From a virus, in the IMG/VR virus record IMGVR_UViG_3300037245_000636, positions 1-32,886 of that record: a stretch of 32,886 bases of DNA, one strand, 5' to 3'. Positions 18,842 to 28,001 of the stretch are shown in pieces. The stretch's first letter is position 1. The number at the start of each line of letters is the position of its first letter. A model generated the notes under the pieces. It saw only the letters and a program-made list of their open reading frames with translations. It was not told the DNA's origin and ran no database searches. A program made the position numbers and the translations under genes.

Positions 18842-19810
18842 ATGGGTAGAGCACTAGGAGCTCCAATACCAACAGGTTTCGTCGACGAGTTCGACAATAC
18901 CTTGTACCATCTGCTTCAGCAGAAGGACTCAAAGTTTCAACAGGCAGTTGACGTTAAACCTATTACTAACGCAGAAGACAAACGATTTGATGCGATAGGT
19001 AAGTTGGCATTGACTGAAAAAACAGAGCGTAATCCAAAGACACCGATTACGGAAATCACCCAAGAGCAGAGATGGGTTAACACCACTCCGTTCCACGAAG
19101 CAGTTCTTATCGACCGTGACGATGACCTTAACAGGGTTGTTGAACCTACGTCAGATATTATGACTGAGTTCGTAAATGCAGTAAACCGCAAAAAGGATGA
19201 CATCATCCTTGCGTCTATTGATGCTGATGTAGTATCTGGTAGAACGTCTAAAGGCGGGACTGTAATCTCATGGGCATCTCAAGATGGTAATGTTAAGTAT
19301 ACCGACAAGGATACTGGGCGTACTATTGCATGGGATACCGCAGTTGGTAATGCTAATGCAGCAGACACAGGATTGACAGTCGAAAAGTGCGAACTTGTTC
19401 GTGAGTATTTCGCAAACAACGACGCCGATGAAGGTACGCCTATCTGGGGTGCTATTAGTCCACGTCAAGCAACCAACCTGTTCGGCCAGGAAGAGTATGT
19501 CAACAACGATTACAGCAACGGCAAACCTCTTACCACTGGTCGCATCATCATGGGCTGGCATGGCATCAACTGGATTGTATCGACTAAGATCGTTGGCGGA
19601 ACCAATAACGATGTCGATGGTGACAAAGATGTAGTTCGTTGCCCGTTCTGGTTGCAAAGCGGTTTGATTCTCGGTGTTCAGGATATGATCTCTACAGAGA
19701 TTAGTATCCGAGCAGACCTGTCATACTCTAAACAGATTTATGTTCACATGAACATGGGTGGCATGAGACGTGACGAAGACCGTGTAGTATATGTTGAAAC
19801 AGTAGCATAA
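18842..19810 (+). CDS. Major capsid protein
   Basis: This 322-aa protein would form the icosahedral shell. Features resemble the Phage_capsid_2 (PF19821) family of HK97-fold proteins in podoviruses: VDEFDNTLYHLLQQKDSKFQ at the start, then a Lys/Asp section, ALIDRDDD-type segment (AVLIDRDDDLNRVVEPTSD), a mid-protein helix VEKCELVREYFANND, the A-domain-like stretch WGAISPRQATNLFGQEEYV, and GWHGINWIVSTKIVGG. It ends VYVETVA. ATG 18842 has AGAAGGAAT upstream. Position between scaffold and tail genes, flanked by hairpins, agrees with high expression. Confidence 0.88.
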   Translation: MGRALGAPIPTGFVDEFDNTLYHLLQQKDSKFQQAVDVKPITNAEDKRFDAIGKLALTEKTERNPKTPITEITQEQRWVNTTPFHEAVLIDRDDDLNRVVEPTSDIMTEFVNAVNRKKDDIILASIDADVVSGRTSKGGTVISWASQDGNVKYTDKDTGRTIAWDTAVGNANAADTGLTVEKCELVREYFANNDADEGTPIWGAISPRQATNLFGQEEYVNNDYSNGKPLTTGRIIMGWHGINWIVSTKIVGGTNNDVDGDKDVVRCPFWLQSGLILGVQDMISTEISIRADLSYSKQIYVHMNMGGMRRDEDRVVYVETVA

Positions 19811-19818
19811 ATATTAAC

Positions 19819-19860
19819 AGGGCGGCGGTTAATTAGTATGCCGGTTAAGCCCTAAATTTT
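19819..19860 (+). terminator. Possible terminator after the capsid gene
   Basis: AGGGC (19819-19823) pairs with GCCCT (19849-19853) and CGG (19826-19828) with CCG (19841-19843), followed by AAATTTT. This position corresponds to the late terminator after gene 10 in T7. The stem is interrupted, so termination would be partial. Confidence 0.4.
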
Positions 19861-19871
19861 AAGGAACTATT

Positions 19872-20681
19872 ATGAGTTACGGAAATTACAGTCACACACA
19901 TAGAAGGTCAATTAACTGCGAGCCTTCTCAAATGACAGCCGACGCTAATCTTTGGACGCCTACAGCGGATCAGAAGAACATGCTCGGTATGCAGTACGAA
20001 ACCGATGACGGAAGAACATTTCGGTATTGCAAGAATATTGCAACTGAGATAGGCAAGAACCTCATGGTTCAAAGTGAAGTTCCTACTGCGGCGCAGTATG
20101 ACAATCTCCAGAACGTCACATCTCCAACCCAGACAGCGGGAATGGTTAGATTTGATGTTGATATTGTCACCGCAAATGGCCTTGTCGATGGCGACTTGGT
20201 TGACGGCTATATGATCGTCAATGCAAGTGCAGGTGCTACAGGCGAAGCTGGCGATATGTATACAATCAAAAGCAACGTATACACCGTCGGTGATACTGTT
20301 ATGCGTCTTGAAATTGCTGATGCTGGTGGACTAAGAAACGCTATCACGGCAACATCTAACGTATCGTTCGTCAAGAACAAGTACCGTGACCTGAAGGTTC
20401 AGCCAACTACTGTAGATGGTTTCGTAATTGGCTCAACACTTACTGTTGTACCTGCTAGTTATTACTTCTGGGCGCAGACTAAGGGTGTTGCATCGGTCAT
20501 CATTGATACCGGCGATACCGTCATAATCGGCGACCCTGTTGGAACGCTGACTACTGGTAACGGTACGGCTGGCTCGGTCGGTCTGGTTGCTACATTCGCA
20601 ACTGATCTTGTCTGGGGTTACATGGTAATGGTCGCAGCAGGTGCAGACTACGGTTTAGTTAATTTCACTAATCTGGAATAG
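19872..20681 (+). CDS. Structural protein after the capsid gene (decoration/head protein candidate)
   Basis: This 269-aa protein begins MSYGNYSHTHRRSINCEPSQ and is beta-rich throughout: MVRFDVDIVTANGLVDGDLV, GDMYTIKSNVYTVGDTVMRL, and a C-terminal SYYFWAQTKGVASVIIDTGD, TVIIGDPVGTLTTGNGTAGS. The last part resembles capsid decoration or head-fibre proteins in which a WAQT.G...V segment leads into a Gly-rich barrel. ATG 19872 has TTAAGGAAC upstream. It is certainly virion-linked by position, but the exact role is unproven. Confidence 0.7.
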   Translation: MSYGNYSHTHRRSINCEPSQMTADANLWTPTADQKNMLGMQYETDDGRTFRYCKNIATEIGKNLMVQSEVPTAAQYDNLQNVTSPTQTAGMVRFDVDIVTANGLVDGDLVDGYMIVNASAGATGEAGDMYTIKSNVYTVGDTVMRLEIADAGGLRNAITATSNVSFVKNKYRDLKVQPTTVDGFVIGSTLTVVPASYYFWAQTKGVASVIIDTGDTVIIGDPVGTLTTGNGTAGSVGLVATFATDLVWGYMVMVAAGADYGLVNFTNLE

Positions 20682-20693
20682 AAAGGTGCTCTT

Positions 20694-21263
20694 ATGACAA
20701 CTATAGCTTCAAAAAACGCTGACGTTCAACTCGGTGCTTATACAGGCCCAGAGTCAGGTACGGCCCAAGACGACAATGTCAAGGCTGCTAATGATCTGAT
20801 AAAGACAGATACCGAAGCCATTATTGCTGATGCGACTAATTCCGGTACGCAACTTCTTGTAACATCGACCGTCGTAAGTTCTTCTATACCAAATAACACG
20901 CAAACGGCTGGTGCTATAACTGGTGCTGCTAGTGGAACTTTGCTATTGAAGGAAATATGTATCAATACGAATGCTACTGGTATTGTGAACCCAACTAACC
21001 TTGAGTTCTCAGTAGATAATGTTAATGGTAAAACTGGTGCTGGCTCTCCTATTTACCTAGAGGCTGTAGCGGCACTTGGTGCTAATGCTACGAATTCTAG
21101 TAAGGATGCCACAAGCACTACCCTTCCCATGCAAATAGAATCTGGAAAAAAGATTTATATCCATGGTGACGATGGTGCTGGTACTGGTGCTGGAACTGCT
21201 AATATTACGTTTGTGTTTGAGCGTATTTCTGACGCAGCCACAATTGCAGGCGTAGCACTTTAA
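20694..21263 (+). CDS. Beta-rich virion-associated protein, unknown
   Basis: This 189-aa protein starts at ATG 20694 with GAAAGGTG upstream. Sequence is Thr/Ser/Ala/Gly-rich with alternating strands (GTQLLVTSTVVSSSIPNN, GTLLLKEICINTNATGIV, LEFSVDNVNG, KKIYIHGDDGAGTGAGTANI, TFVFERISDAATIAGVAL). It looks like a jelly-roll or Ig-like surface protein. It is followed by a strong UUCG hairpin. No family is recognised. Confidence 0.65.
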   Translation: MTTIASKNADVQLGAYTGPESGTAQDDNVKAANDLIKTDTEAIIADATNSGTQLLVTSTVVSSSIPNNTQTAGAITGAASGTLLLKEICINTNATGIVNPTNLEFSVDNVNGKTGAGSPIYLEAVAALGANATNSSKDATSTTLPMQIESGKKIYIHGDDGAGTGAGTANITFVFERISDAATIAGVAL

Positions 21264-21270
21264 CTTTAAC

Positions 21271-21292
21271 GGGAGGGGCTTCGGCCTCTCCC
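21271..21292 (+). terminator. Nine-bp hairpin with UUCG tetraloop
   Basis: GGGAGGGGC (21271-21279) and GCCTCTCCC (21284-21292), with one G-U pair, close a TTCG loop, an exceptionally stable cUUCGg hairpin. ATATCTTAAGG follows, not U-rich, so it could terminate weakly or mark a processed mRNA end. It separates two virion genes. Confidence 0.6.
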
Positions 21293-21312
21293 ATATCTTA
21301 AGGAATAATATC

Positions 21313-21711
21313 ATGGCTGATGGCGACCAAACAATCGTCCTTACCAGTGACAATAGGGCAAAGACAAATAACACTCCAAATGAAGAAGTATGGGAACTTG
21401 TCGTTACTGCTACATTTGATGCTGACGATACTACTGCGTTAAGCCTCCCAATTCCGCTTAATGGAATATTGAGGCATATAACATTTGCTATCCCACAAAC
21501 GACAACCTCAAGAACAAAGCAACTTCAAATCAACGATAACGGAGATAATACCGTCTTTGATACTGGTGCCTTAGTTAATGTAGCAGGGGCGTCAACAACT
21601 AACTACGATGTCGATTTGCCGCTATCCGGCACGATAGACGCCGTAGTTACGATTGCCGGAACGCTTGGCGGGACTGGCGTAGCAATGGTGATAACCCTAC
21701 GAGGTATCTAA
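21313..21711 (+). CDS. Beta-rich virion-associated protein, unknown
   Basis: The 132-aa protein begins MADGDQTIVLTSDNRAKTNN and alternates strands and turns (VWELVVTATFDADDTTALSL, PIPLNGILRHITFAIPQTTT, KQLQINDNGDNTVFDTGA, AVVTIAGTLGGTGVAMVITL). It shares the Thr/Gly/Asn-rich style of the gene at 20694 but no clear sequence identity. TTAAGGAAT precedes ATG 21313. It shares a base with the lectin-like gene downstream. Surface or decoration role inferred from location. Confidence 0.65.
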   Translation: MADGDQTIVLTSDNRAKTNNTPNEEVWELVVTATFDADDTTALSLPIPLNGILRHITFAIPQTTTSRTKQLQINDNGDNTVFDTGALVNVAGASTTNYDVDLPLSGTIDAVVTIAGTLGGTGVAMVITLRGI

Positions 21712-22295
21712 TGAAAGAGAAATACAGACACCCTCAATTCAGTACAAAAGGCTTAGTGGCTTATTACAAGCTATGGGCAGGGTTCACAACAGGTCTGACC
21801 GTACATGATTACAGCGGCAATGGATTCGTTGGTACTGCAACAGACCCAGTAATAACGCCGCAATACCCAGGTATATACTTTAACGGGAACCACGTAATCA
21901 ATATTGGATCAGGCCCATCAGACGTTAAGACTATATCTGAATGGGTTAATCCTCTAAGCATAGCAGCAACAGAAGAAGCGATTAGATTGCAGGTTGGTAT
22001 GTATATATCAATCGTATCAGGAGTCGTAACAGTCACCGGGATAGCAGGCAGTAGCCTATATGTCAATGGCGTATTAGGCACAAGCGGAGTCACCACAGTA
22101 GCAGCAAACGAGTGGAGTCATATTGCAGTAACAGACGCAACCGCTAACAATGCCTCTGCATTAGCCATAGGCAAGAACGATACAGATCCCTTTGAGGGCG
22201 TTATATCACACGTTGCATTGTTTGATATTGAGAAGACGGCAGCCGAGATCAAGAGCATATACGAACTAACAAAGTGGAGGTATCCAAACAACTAA
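21711..22295 (+). CDS. LamG / concanavalin-like lectin-fold protein
   Basis: The 194-aa sequence GLVAYYKLWAGFTTGLTVHD, YSGNGFVGTATDP, GIYFNGNHVINIG follows the LamG-like jelly-roll pattern (G.VA.Y.....D.SGNG..GT, then G..FNG). SSLYVNGVLGTSGVTTVAAN, EWSHIAVTDATANNASALAI, GKNDTDPFEGVISHVALFDI finishes with the usual W.H.A......G..D..VSDV-like end. Such domains bind glycans or decorate virions. ATG 21711 shares a base with the previous stop. It lies between capsid and tail genes, so a head or tail surface lectin is plausible. Confidence 0.82.
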   Translation: MKEKYRHPQFSTKGLVAYYKLWAGFTTGLTVHDYSGNGFVGTATDPVITPQYPGIYFNGNHVINIGSGPSDVKTISEWVNPLSIAATEEAIRLQVGMYISIVSGVVTVTGIAGSSLYVNGVLGTSGVTTVAANEWSHIAVTDATANNASALAIGKNDTDPFEGVISHVALFDIEKTAAEIKSIYELTKWRYPNN

Positions 22296-22296
22296 C

Positions 22297-22926
22297 ATGG
22301 CTATCAATGACACAAAAATCTGTAATATGGCACTAGATAAGCTAGGTGCGGCAAACATCGTAGACCTTGATACCGATAAGAGTCCACAGGGCCAAAAGTG
22401 CAGGATTCACTTCGAGCAGACAAGGGACGCTCTTATACGCTCTCATTACTGGCGGTTTGCGTCAGCAAGGGCATCGCTATCTAAGGACACAGTTGACCCA
22501 GACTTTGAATACGACAGCCAGTTCATTCTGCCGACGGACTTCATGCGGTTTAAATCGTTATACCTTAACGATAGGCGTCCAAGCCTAACCACAAGAATCA
22601 CAGTCGCCATTGAAGGTGACAGGCTGCTGACGAATGAAACGGCTATAAACATGCGGTACATCAAGAGAGTAACTGACCCTACAAAGTTTGATGAATTATT
22701 TACGGAAGTATTCATATTAAAACTTGCCCTTAAACTCGTAGCCTTAGCCGGTGCAAACCCGAAGATGACTCAGACTCTTGGCGGTGAACTCGCTAGGGTT
22801 ATGCCGAGTGTAAGAGCATTAGACAGGCAAGAGACGAATAACATAGGTAGAGACGCTCATGTGCCGTGGACAGAAGTAAGAGTAAGTGCCAGAAGTGCGA
22901 CTATAGGGGACACTGTTAATGGCTAA
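22297..22926 (+). CDS. Tail tubular protein A / gp11-like head-tail adaptor
   Basis: This 209-aa protein (T7 gp11 is 196 aa) begins with the hallmark INDTKICNMALDKLGAANIV. It continues QTRDALIRSHYWRFASARAS and FILPTDFMRFKSLYLNDRRP, then a beta section and a helical LKLALKLVALAGANPKMTQT. The (N.AL..LG)...(R...L..HPW.FA)...(LP.D..R) pattern defines the gp11-like adaptor that joins portal to nozzle. It overlaps the next gene by 8 nt. Confidence 0.9.
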   Translation: MAINDTKICNMALDKLGAANIVDLDTDKSPQGQKCRIHFEQTRDALIRSHYWRFASARASLSKDTVDPDFEYDSQFILPTDFMRFKSLYLNDRRPSLTTRITVAIEGDRLLTNETAINMRYIKRVTDPTKFDELFTEVFILKLALKLVALAGANPKMTQTLGGELARVMPSVRALDRQETNNIGRDAHVPWTEVRVSARSATIGDTVNG

Positions 22927-23314
22927 CGAAATTTACGCAAAATACAGTTCAGGTTTTGACCTTGACGGCTACGTGTTCAGGAAAACAGACGATAAGGTTT
23001 GTATTCCAGCCTCTGGTGCGTTTGAAACGTGGAACGATGTTAACGTATTAACATACGACATACCCATGACAGACCGTGGCGACGGGTATTACTCGGCTGG
23101 CTTCCCGGCAACTATAACTACCGAAGGCGTTTACAGGGTTATAATAAAGCTACGAACCGGAGTAGAGGCAGAAGTAGGCAACACCGGCCTGTTCCAAGGC
23201 GAGCTTAGCTGGGATGGGACAGAGGAGATTGATCTATTTACAATAGACAATAGTATAAGCACTCTTACTGTATCTCAAAGCAGAGTACTTAATGTATACG
23301 GAGTAGACGAATAA
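22919..23314 (+). CDS. Unknown 131-aa protein between the tail tube genes
   Basis: ATG 22919 lies within the end of the gp11-like gene with AGGGGA upstream. The protein MANEIYAKYSSGFDLDGYVF has a beta-sandwich look (YDIPMTDRGDGYYSAGFPAT, ITTEGVYRVIIKLRTGVEAE) and an acidic end with LDLF-type (IDLFTIDNSISTLT). Similar small proteins with a YY...FP....GTY.V pattern occur in phage tail modules. A minor tail protein is likely, but the family is not named here. Confidence 0.65.
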   Translation: MANEIYAKYSSGFDLDGYVFRKTDDKVCIPASGAFETWNDVNVLTYDIPMTDRGDGYYSAGFPATITTEGVYRVIIKLRTGVEAEVGNTGLFQGELSWDGTEEIDLFTIDNSISTLTVSQSRVLNVYGVDE

Positions 23315-25807
23315 ATGGCTAATTATCCTATAATTTCTTTGAATGGAGGGAAAGCAACGCCACTTATAGATGCGCGTTCTGACACCCAGAAGTTCATCTC
23401 GTTATGCAGACAACTCCAGAATATGATCCCTCGTATATACGGACCTGTAGAGCGTAGACCCGGCTTTAAGTATATAGCGGATTGCGAAGACGACGATGTT
23501 AAATCGCGGGTTGTTCCGTTTGTCTTCTCGTCTACTATTGCATACGATATTGAATTAGCTAACCAAATTATGAATGTGTACTTTCAAGGCACACTGGTAG
23601 AGTCAGGGATTGTATCGCCTTATCTCGAAGCAGACTTATTCCAACTCCAGTTTGCCCAGTCAGCGGACGTAATGTGGATAGTAGATCAAGACTATGCTTC
23701 TCGCAAGTTATCAAGGGTGTCTGTTTCGGATTTCTCTCTGGACAAGACATCATTCACTAACGGACCATTTATCAAAAGGAATGATCTTGAAAATGCAGAT
23801 GGTATTACAATTAAAGCAACTGGGTATAGTATAGCCAACGCTACACTCGGCGATCCCGGATTGGGAACATTTACAATTACAGGAGAAGGCGACCTATCGA
23901 GTCTATTCACTGTAAACAAAAGATTCTATGTCACGACTACTGCTGCGAACACTAACGACAACCCTTATACAGTCGCCTCAGTGTCATACGCAGACCCTGT
24001 TCTTACGATAACAGCTAATGAAGAAGTAGTAGCAACGAACACCATAGGCGAGATTATGGTTGACGACGCGACAGTAACACTCACAGCTTCCTCTAATACG
24101 TTCCAGGCGGCTCATGTGGACGCTCTGTTCAAACTTACACATAAACGTGCCAAGGTTGTCACTAAGGGCTCAGCGACGGCCGTAGGCGTCATAGGAGAAC
24201 CGATAGACGTTAAGGGTTCATGGACATTCACGACCACAGGTAATTGGGGTGGCACTGTAGAAGTTCAAAGACTTGCAGATGGGATTAACTGGGAAACATT
24301 TAGGTCTTATACGTCGGAATTAGTAGCCGGACAGGGTTCTAGGAATGTCCAAAAGTCAGACATTGAGGAGTCTTTAGGGGTTCAATACAGGATGAACTAC
24401 GTCACTGACGGAGGTGGTACTTTAGTTGCTGACCTTACAGTAAATTCCAGTACGCAAGACAGTATATTCAAGATAACATCTTTTACATCCACAACTTCTG
24501 TAGAAGCTACGGCAATAGTCGCCGCTCCCGAGAACGGAACTACCACCCGATGGGCAGAGGGTTCATGGTCTGACGTAAGGGGCTGGCCTACTACTGTTGT
24601 GTTCTTTGAGGAACGCTGTATATACGCATTCACTACTCTTGACGCACAGACAATATGGCTCAGTGGAACAAACGACTTCGAGGACTTTGAATCAGGGACT
24701 AATGATGGTGATTCATTTGCTTTGAGGATTGGCACTGGAAACAGAGGAAGATGGATAGGTTCTCTTGACTCGCTTGCTATTGGGACGGCTGGAGATGAGT
24801 GGCGAATAAGATCGTCGGAGCTTGACCAGCCATTAACCCCAACAGATTTCAGCATTAAACGACAAACGATATTCGGCAGTACAGATATACAGGCTTTAGC
24901 GGTCAACGAGGCTATAATCTTTGTAGATTCGGTAGCGAGAAAAATACGTGAGTTCACATTCAGCGAACCGAAGCAAAAGTTTGTATCACCCGACTTGACT
25001 GCTTTAGCCGAGAATATCACGTCTGGCGGAGTAACCAGCATGGGTGTGCAGAGTAATCCTGACAATATTATATGGTTCACTATCGCTAATAGCCCGTACC
25101 TAATCTCCATGACATACGAAAGAGAACAGAACGTAGTGGCATTTGCAGAACATCCAGTAGGCGGTGGCGGCATAGTAGAATCCGTATCTGTTACACCAAG
25201 CGAGTCTGAGGACATTATAACCGTTACAGTCAAAAGGACTATAAACGGTACAACTAAGCGAACCATAGAGCAGATGCAGCCAAGAGACTACGGCCCGGCC
25301 ACTGATATATTCTTTGTAGATGGCGGAATAATAGATACATCAGGCTCTACTACTATAGCCGGACTATCACACCTCGAAGGCGAGACAGTTCAGGTCATGG
25401 TTGATGGGGCACAACAGGCGGACAAAGTTGTGTCGGGCGGACAGATAACCATAGACAAGGCAGGTACTAGGGTTGTAGTTGGCCTGTCCTACGAATACAA
25501 AGCGGAACCAATGCGACTCGATGTTAATGGTTCGACTTACGGAACGATAAAGAAAATATCCGAAGTCACACTTAGCTTCTATAAAACACTTAACGCTATG
25601 TATGGCGATGGAGTGAATCAGTATCCTATTGATTGGCGTACAGATGAGAATTATGACAGTCCACCAGAACTATTCACCGGAGACAAACCCGGGCTAACAT
25701 TTACAGGCGGATTCACGACAGAAACTCCATTAGTAATCTCAGGAACAGACCCATTCCCGTGTATTTTGAGAGCAATAATACCTAAAATAGATCAGACAGG
25801 AAGATAA
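23315..25807 (+). CDS. Tail tubular protein B / gp12-like nozzle
   Basis: This 830-aa protein (T7 gp12 is 794 aa) has the typical start ISLNGGKATPLIDARSDTQK, FISLCRQLQNMIPRIYGPVE, RRPGFKYIADCEDD (N..P...G...RRPG..Y), and VVPFVFSSTIAYDIELANQI. The middle holds WSDVRGWPTTVVFFEERCIY, AFTTLDAQTIWLSGTNDFED (G.P..V.FFE.R...AG), and IQALAVNEAIIFVDSVARKI. It would form the nozzle at the end of the short tail. ATG 23315 begins directly after the previous stop. Its antisense frames are shadows. Confidence 0.92.
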   Translation: MANYPIISLNGGKATPLIDARSDTQKFISLCRQLQNMIPRIYGPVERRPGFKYIADCEDDDVKSRVVPFVFSSTIAYDIELANQIMNVYFQGTLVESGIVSPYLEADLFQLQFAQSADVMWIVDQDYASRKLSRVSVSDFSLDKTSFTNGPFIKRNDLENADGITIKATGYSIANATLGDPGLGTFTITGEGDLSSLFTVNKRFYVTTTAANTNDNPYTVASVSYADPVLTITANEEVVATNTIGEIMVDDATVTLTASSNTFQAAHVDALFKLTHKRAKVVTKGSATAVGVIGEPIDVKGSWTFTTTGNWGGTVEVQRLADGINWETFRSYTSELVAGQGSRNVQKSDIEESLGVQYRMNYVTDGGGTLVADLTVNSSTQDSIFKITSFTSTTSVEATAIVAAPENGTTTRWAEGSWSDVRGWPTTVVFFEERCIYAFTTLDAQTIWLSGTNDFEDFESGTNDGDSFALRIGTGNRGRWIGSLDSLAIGTAGDEWRIRSSELDQPLTPTDFSIKRQTIFGSTDIQALAVNEAIIFVDSVARKIREFTFSEPKQKFVSPDLTALAENITSGGVTSMGVQSNPDNIIWFTIANSPYLISMTYEREQNVVAFAEHPVGGGGIVESVSVTPSESEDIITVTVKRTINGTTKRTIEQMQPRDYGPATDIFFVDGGIIDTSGSTTIAGLSHLEGETVQVMVDGAQQADKVVSGGQITIDKAGTRVVVGLSYEYKAEPMRLDVNGSTYGTIKKISEVTLSFYKTLNAMYGDGVNQYPIDWRTDENYDSPPELFTGDKPGLTFTGGFTTETPLVISGTDPFPCILRAIIPKIDQTGR

Positions 25808-25808
25808 C

Positions 25809-28001
25809 ATGACCATAGCGAATGAGAGCAATAGAACATCGGTAATAGGAACAGGTGCAGAACAGATAGTCCCGTTCACGTTCCCTATAACAAACAATAG
25901 CGACATAGTAGTTACGTCACGAGTCACTGCTACTGGTGGTGAAACCGTTATGGCAGAGACTACTGACTATACCGTGATTAACAATGGTGCGATCGGTGGC
26001 TCAATAACCACCGTAACTCCGTTCATAGCGTCAACCTTACAGATACACATCGTCAGGGACACGCCCAATACGCAGGGAACTGACCTGCAAACAGGCGGTG
26101 CGTTCAGTGCGGACAATGTAGAGAATATGTCGGACAAAGTTACGAAGCTAACGATAGAGAACGTAGACGGGCTTGACAGGACATTGAAGTTCCCAACAAC
26201 TGACCCAGCAGACTCCTTTGCTGATATGCCAAACTCTGTTGATAGAGCAAGTAAGAACTTAACCTTTGACTCGTCCGGTAAGCCGACTGCATCGGTATCT
26301 GACATAACAGGTGCTATTGCCCACAGTACGATAGGAACTAATATCGCAGGGGCGGCTAATGCCGAAGCAGAGCGAGACTTAATTGGCCTCGGCACTGCCG
26401 ACGATGTAGAATTTGCAGATATAACAGGTTCAGAGCTTATTGTAAGCGGGCCTTACATTGACGCAAGGGCGCATGGGCTAAGCGAGGCCAACTCAGCAGC
26501 CGACAATGCCACAGCTATACAGGCGGCTAATGACGCTGCTAATGGAAAGAACGTGTTGATTCCGGTTGGAACTTATGCTGTTACGAGTGTGACAATAAAT
26601 AACTGCACACTTACTGGAGTTGGTCAAGAAGAGACGATTCTTAATGTCACAGGGACTATAACAGTTACTCATACAGTCGGCTTTGGTATTACTGGACGCC
26701 TGCACAAGATGACACTACAGACCGCTACTGGTTACGCTTCTACGGTGCTACTATTAAATGGTTTGATTAACCGCCAAACTATGGTATTAGACCAATTAAG
26801 AATATCCTCCTTTGGAAAAGAAGAAGTCACGCCCGGAAGTACAGGTTTGCTATTGGACTCTGTATCGACGACGGCTGCCACTGTATTTATAGCGTCAAGT
26901 ACATTTGGAAGTGTTATTGTTGAAGGTTTTGAAACTGGGGTCGATTTAAATACAAATGAAACCGGCGCAGGAGACGCCTTTATAAATGCTAATTTCTTCC
27001 AGTCACTAAAGATATTCAACAGTACAGACCTTATGAAGATGACAAATGCTGGTACTGCCTCAATGAATAACAATATTTTCTCCGAGTTATTCTTTCAAGG
27101 TAATTCAGGCGTAACTGTTAGTGGACTTACCACATCAGGAGCTGTTCAGAGAAACAGATTTGTTATTTCTATCGACGGTACATACTCAGGCAATGAAGTC
27201 GAGTTAACTAATACATCTTGGTTTAATACATTTCTTGGATTTGCTACTATAGTTGATACGGCTGGTAAAAACACGCAAATAAATGGTCAGGAAATAAGGA
27301 TTAGCCAAGTAGCTACTTCTTATGGAAGGAAAATTATTGGCAGACAGACAGACCAAACAACCGACAAGAGATACCTTTTGTTGGCACAGAAAGACGCGGA
27401 TCATTCTATTCAAGGAACGATAACGGGTAGGCTCACAAAGGCTAGTTCTAATGGGGAGTATTCCGCAAGAGCTTATGTCAATGTATTGTCTGATAGTTCT
27501 AATAATACATCTGCATATTGGGAGATAGACGCCCAATCAGTTTCAGGAATAACTTTAGTAGAGCTTACCTACGGTGTAAACACTTGGATTGCTCTTGATG
27601 CTGTAGAGTCCTCGGTTAGTGCGGCTCCATTCGACCTTGCTCTATTCGACGGTCAATATACAGAACAGACAGATCAGTTATTATGGGTGGCTGACGGAGA
27701 AATTTCTGGATTAACTGCCGTGACAAGTAGTAGGTCGGTGTCTTCTGGGAATGTATTAAACGGGTCAGCCACTTACGCAGGTGGAGCGATAACCGACAAC
27801 TCATTCACGGCACAGTCCGTTACTGTTACAGGGGCCGCTCTTGGCGATTTCGCTATAGCCAGTTTTAGTGCAGATATAGATGATGTCCAGATGAATGCCG
27901 TAGTCACTGCAAGTAACACAGTTATAGTGACATTCTATAACAATACTGGCGGAGCAAAAACTCCAGTCGGGGATGTGTTTGTTAGAGTGGAGAGGAAATA
28001 G
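25809..28001 (+). CDS. Tail fibre/spike with T7-type adaptor and pectate-lyase-like beta-helix
   Basis: The 730-aa protein starts with an adaptor domain: QIVPFTFPITNNSDIVVTSR, then STLQIHIVRDTPNTQGTDLQ, AFSADNVENMSDKVTKLTIE, and LDRTLKFP by about residue 130. This is the gp17-like N-terminus that attaches to the tail. A GLGTADDVEFADITGSELIV linker leads to a pectate-lyase-like entry (YIDARAHGLSEANSAADNAT, AIQAANDAANGKNVLIPVGT; residues 216-256) and a beta-helix. Residues 560 onward form a different beta-rich end, likely receptor-binding. It would recognise, and perhaps cleave, surface glycans. Catalytic residues cannot be assigned. Confidence 0.88.
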   Translation: MTIANESNRTSVIGTGAEQIVPFTFPITNNSDIVVTSRVTATGGETVMAETTDYTVINNGAIGGSITTVTPFIASTLQIHIVRDTPNTQGTDLQTGGAFSADNVENMSDKVTKLTIENVDGLDRTLKFPTTDPADSFADMPNSVDRASKNLTFDSSGKPTASVSDITGAIAHSTIGTNIAGAANAEAERDLIGLGTADDVEFADITGSELIVSGPYIDARAHGLSEANSAADNATAIQAANDAANGKNVLIPVGTYAVTSVTINNCTLTGVGQEETILNVTGTITVTHTVGFGITGRLHKMTLQTATGYASTVLLLNGLINRQTMVLDQLRISSFGKEEVTPGSTGLLLDSVSTTAATVFIASSTFGSVIVEGFETGVDLNTNETGAGDAFINANFFQSLKIFNSTDLMKMTNAGTASMNNNIFSELFFQGNSGVTVSGLTTSGAVQRNRFVISIDGTYSGNEVELTNTSWFNTFLGFATIVDTAGKNTQINGQEIRISQVATSYGRKIIGRQTDQTTDKRYLLLAQKDADHSIQGTITGRLTKASSNGEYSARAYVNVLSDSSNNTSAYWEIDAQSVSGITLVELTYGVNTWIALDAVESSVSAAPFDLALFDGQYTEQTDQLLWVADGEISGLTAVTSSRSVSSGNVLNGSATYAGGAITDNSFTAQSVTVTGAALGDFAIASFSADIDDVQMNAVVTASNTVIVTFYNNTGGAKTPVGDVFVRVERK

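Noticed and set aside
24397-25266. 289-codon leftward open frame
   Set aside because: It lies wholly antisense to the gp12-like nozzle gene, whose protein motifs are clear, and has no SD or protein-like pattern.
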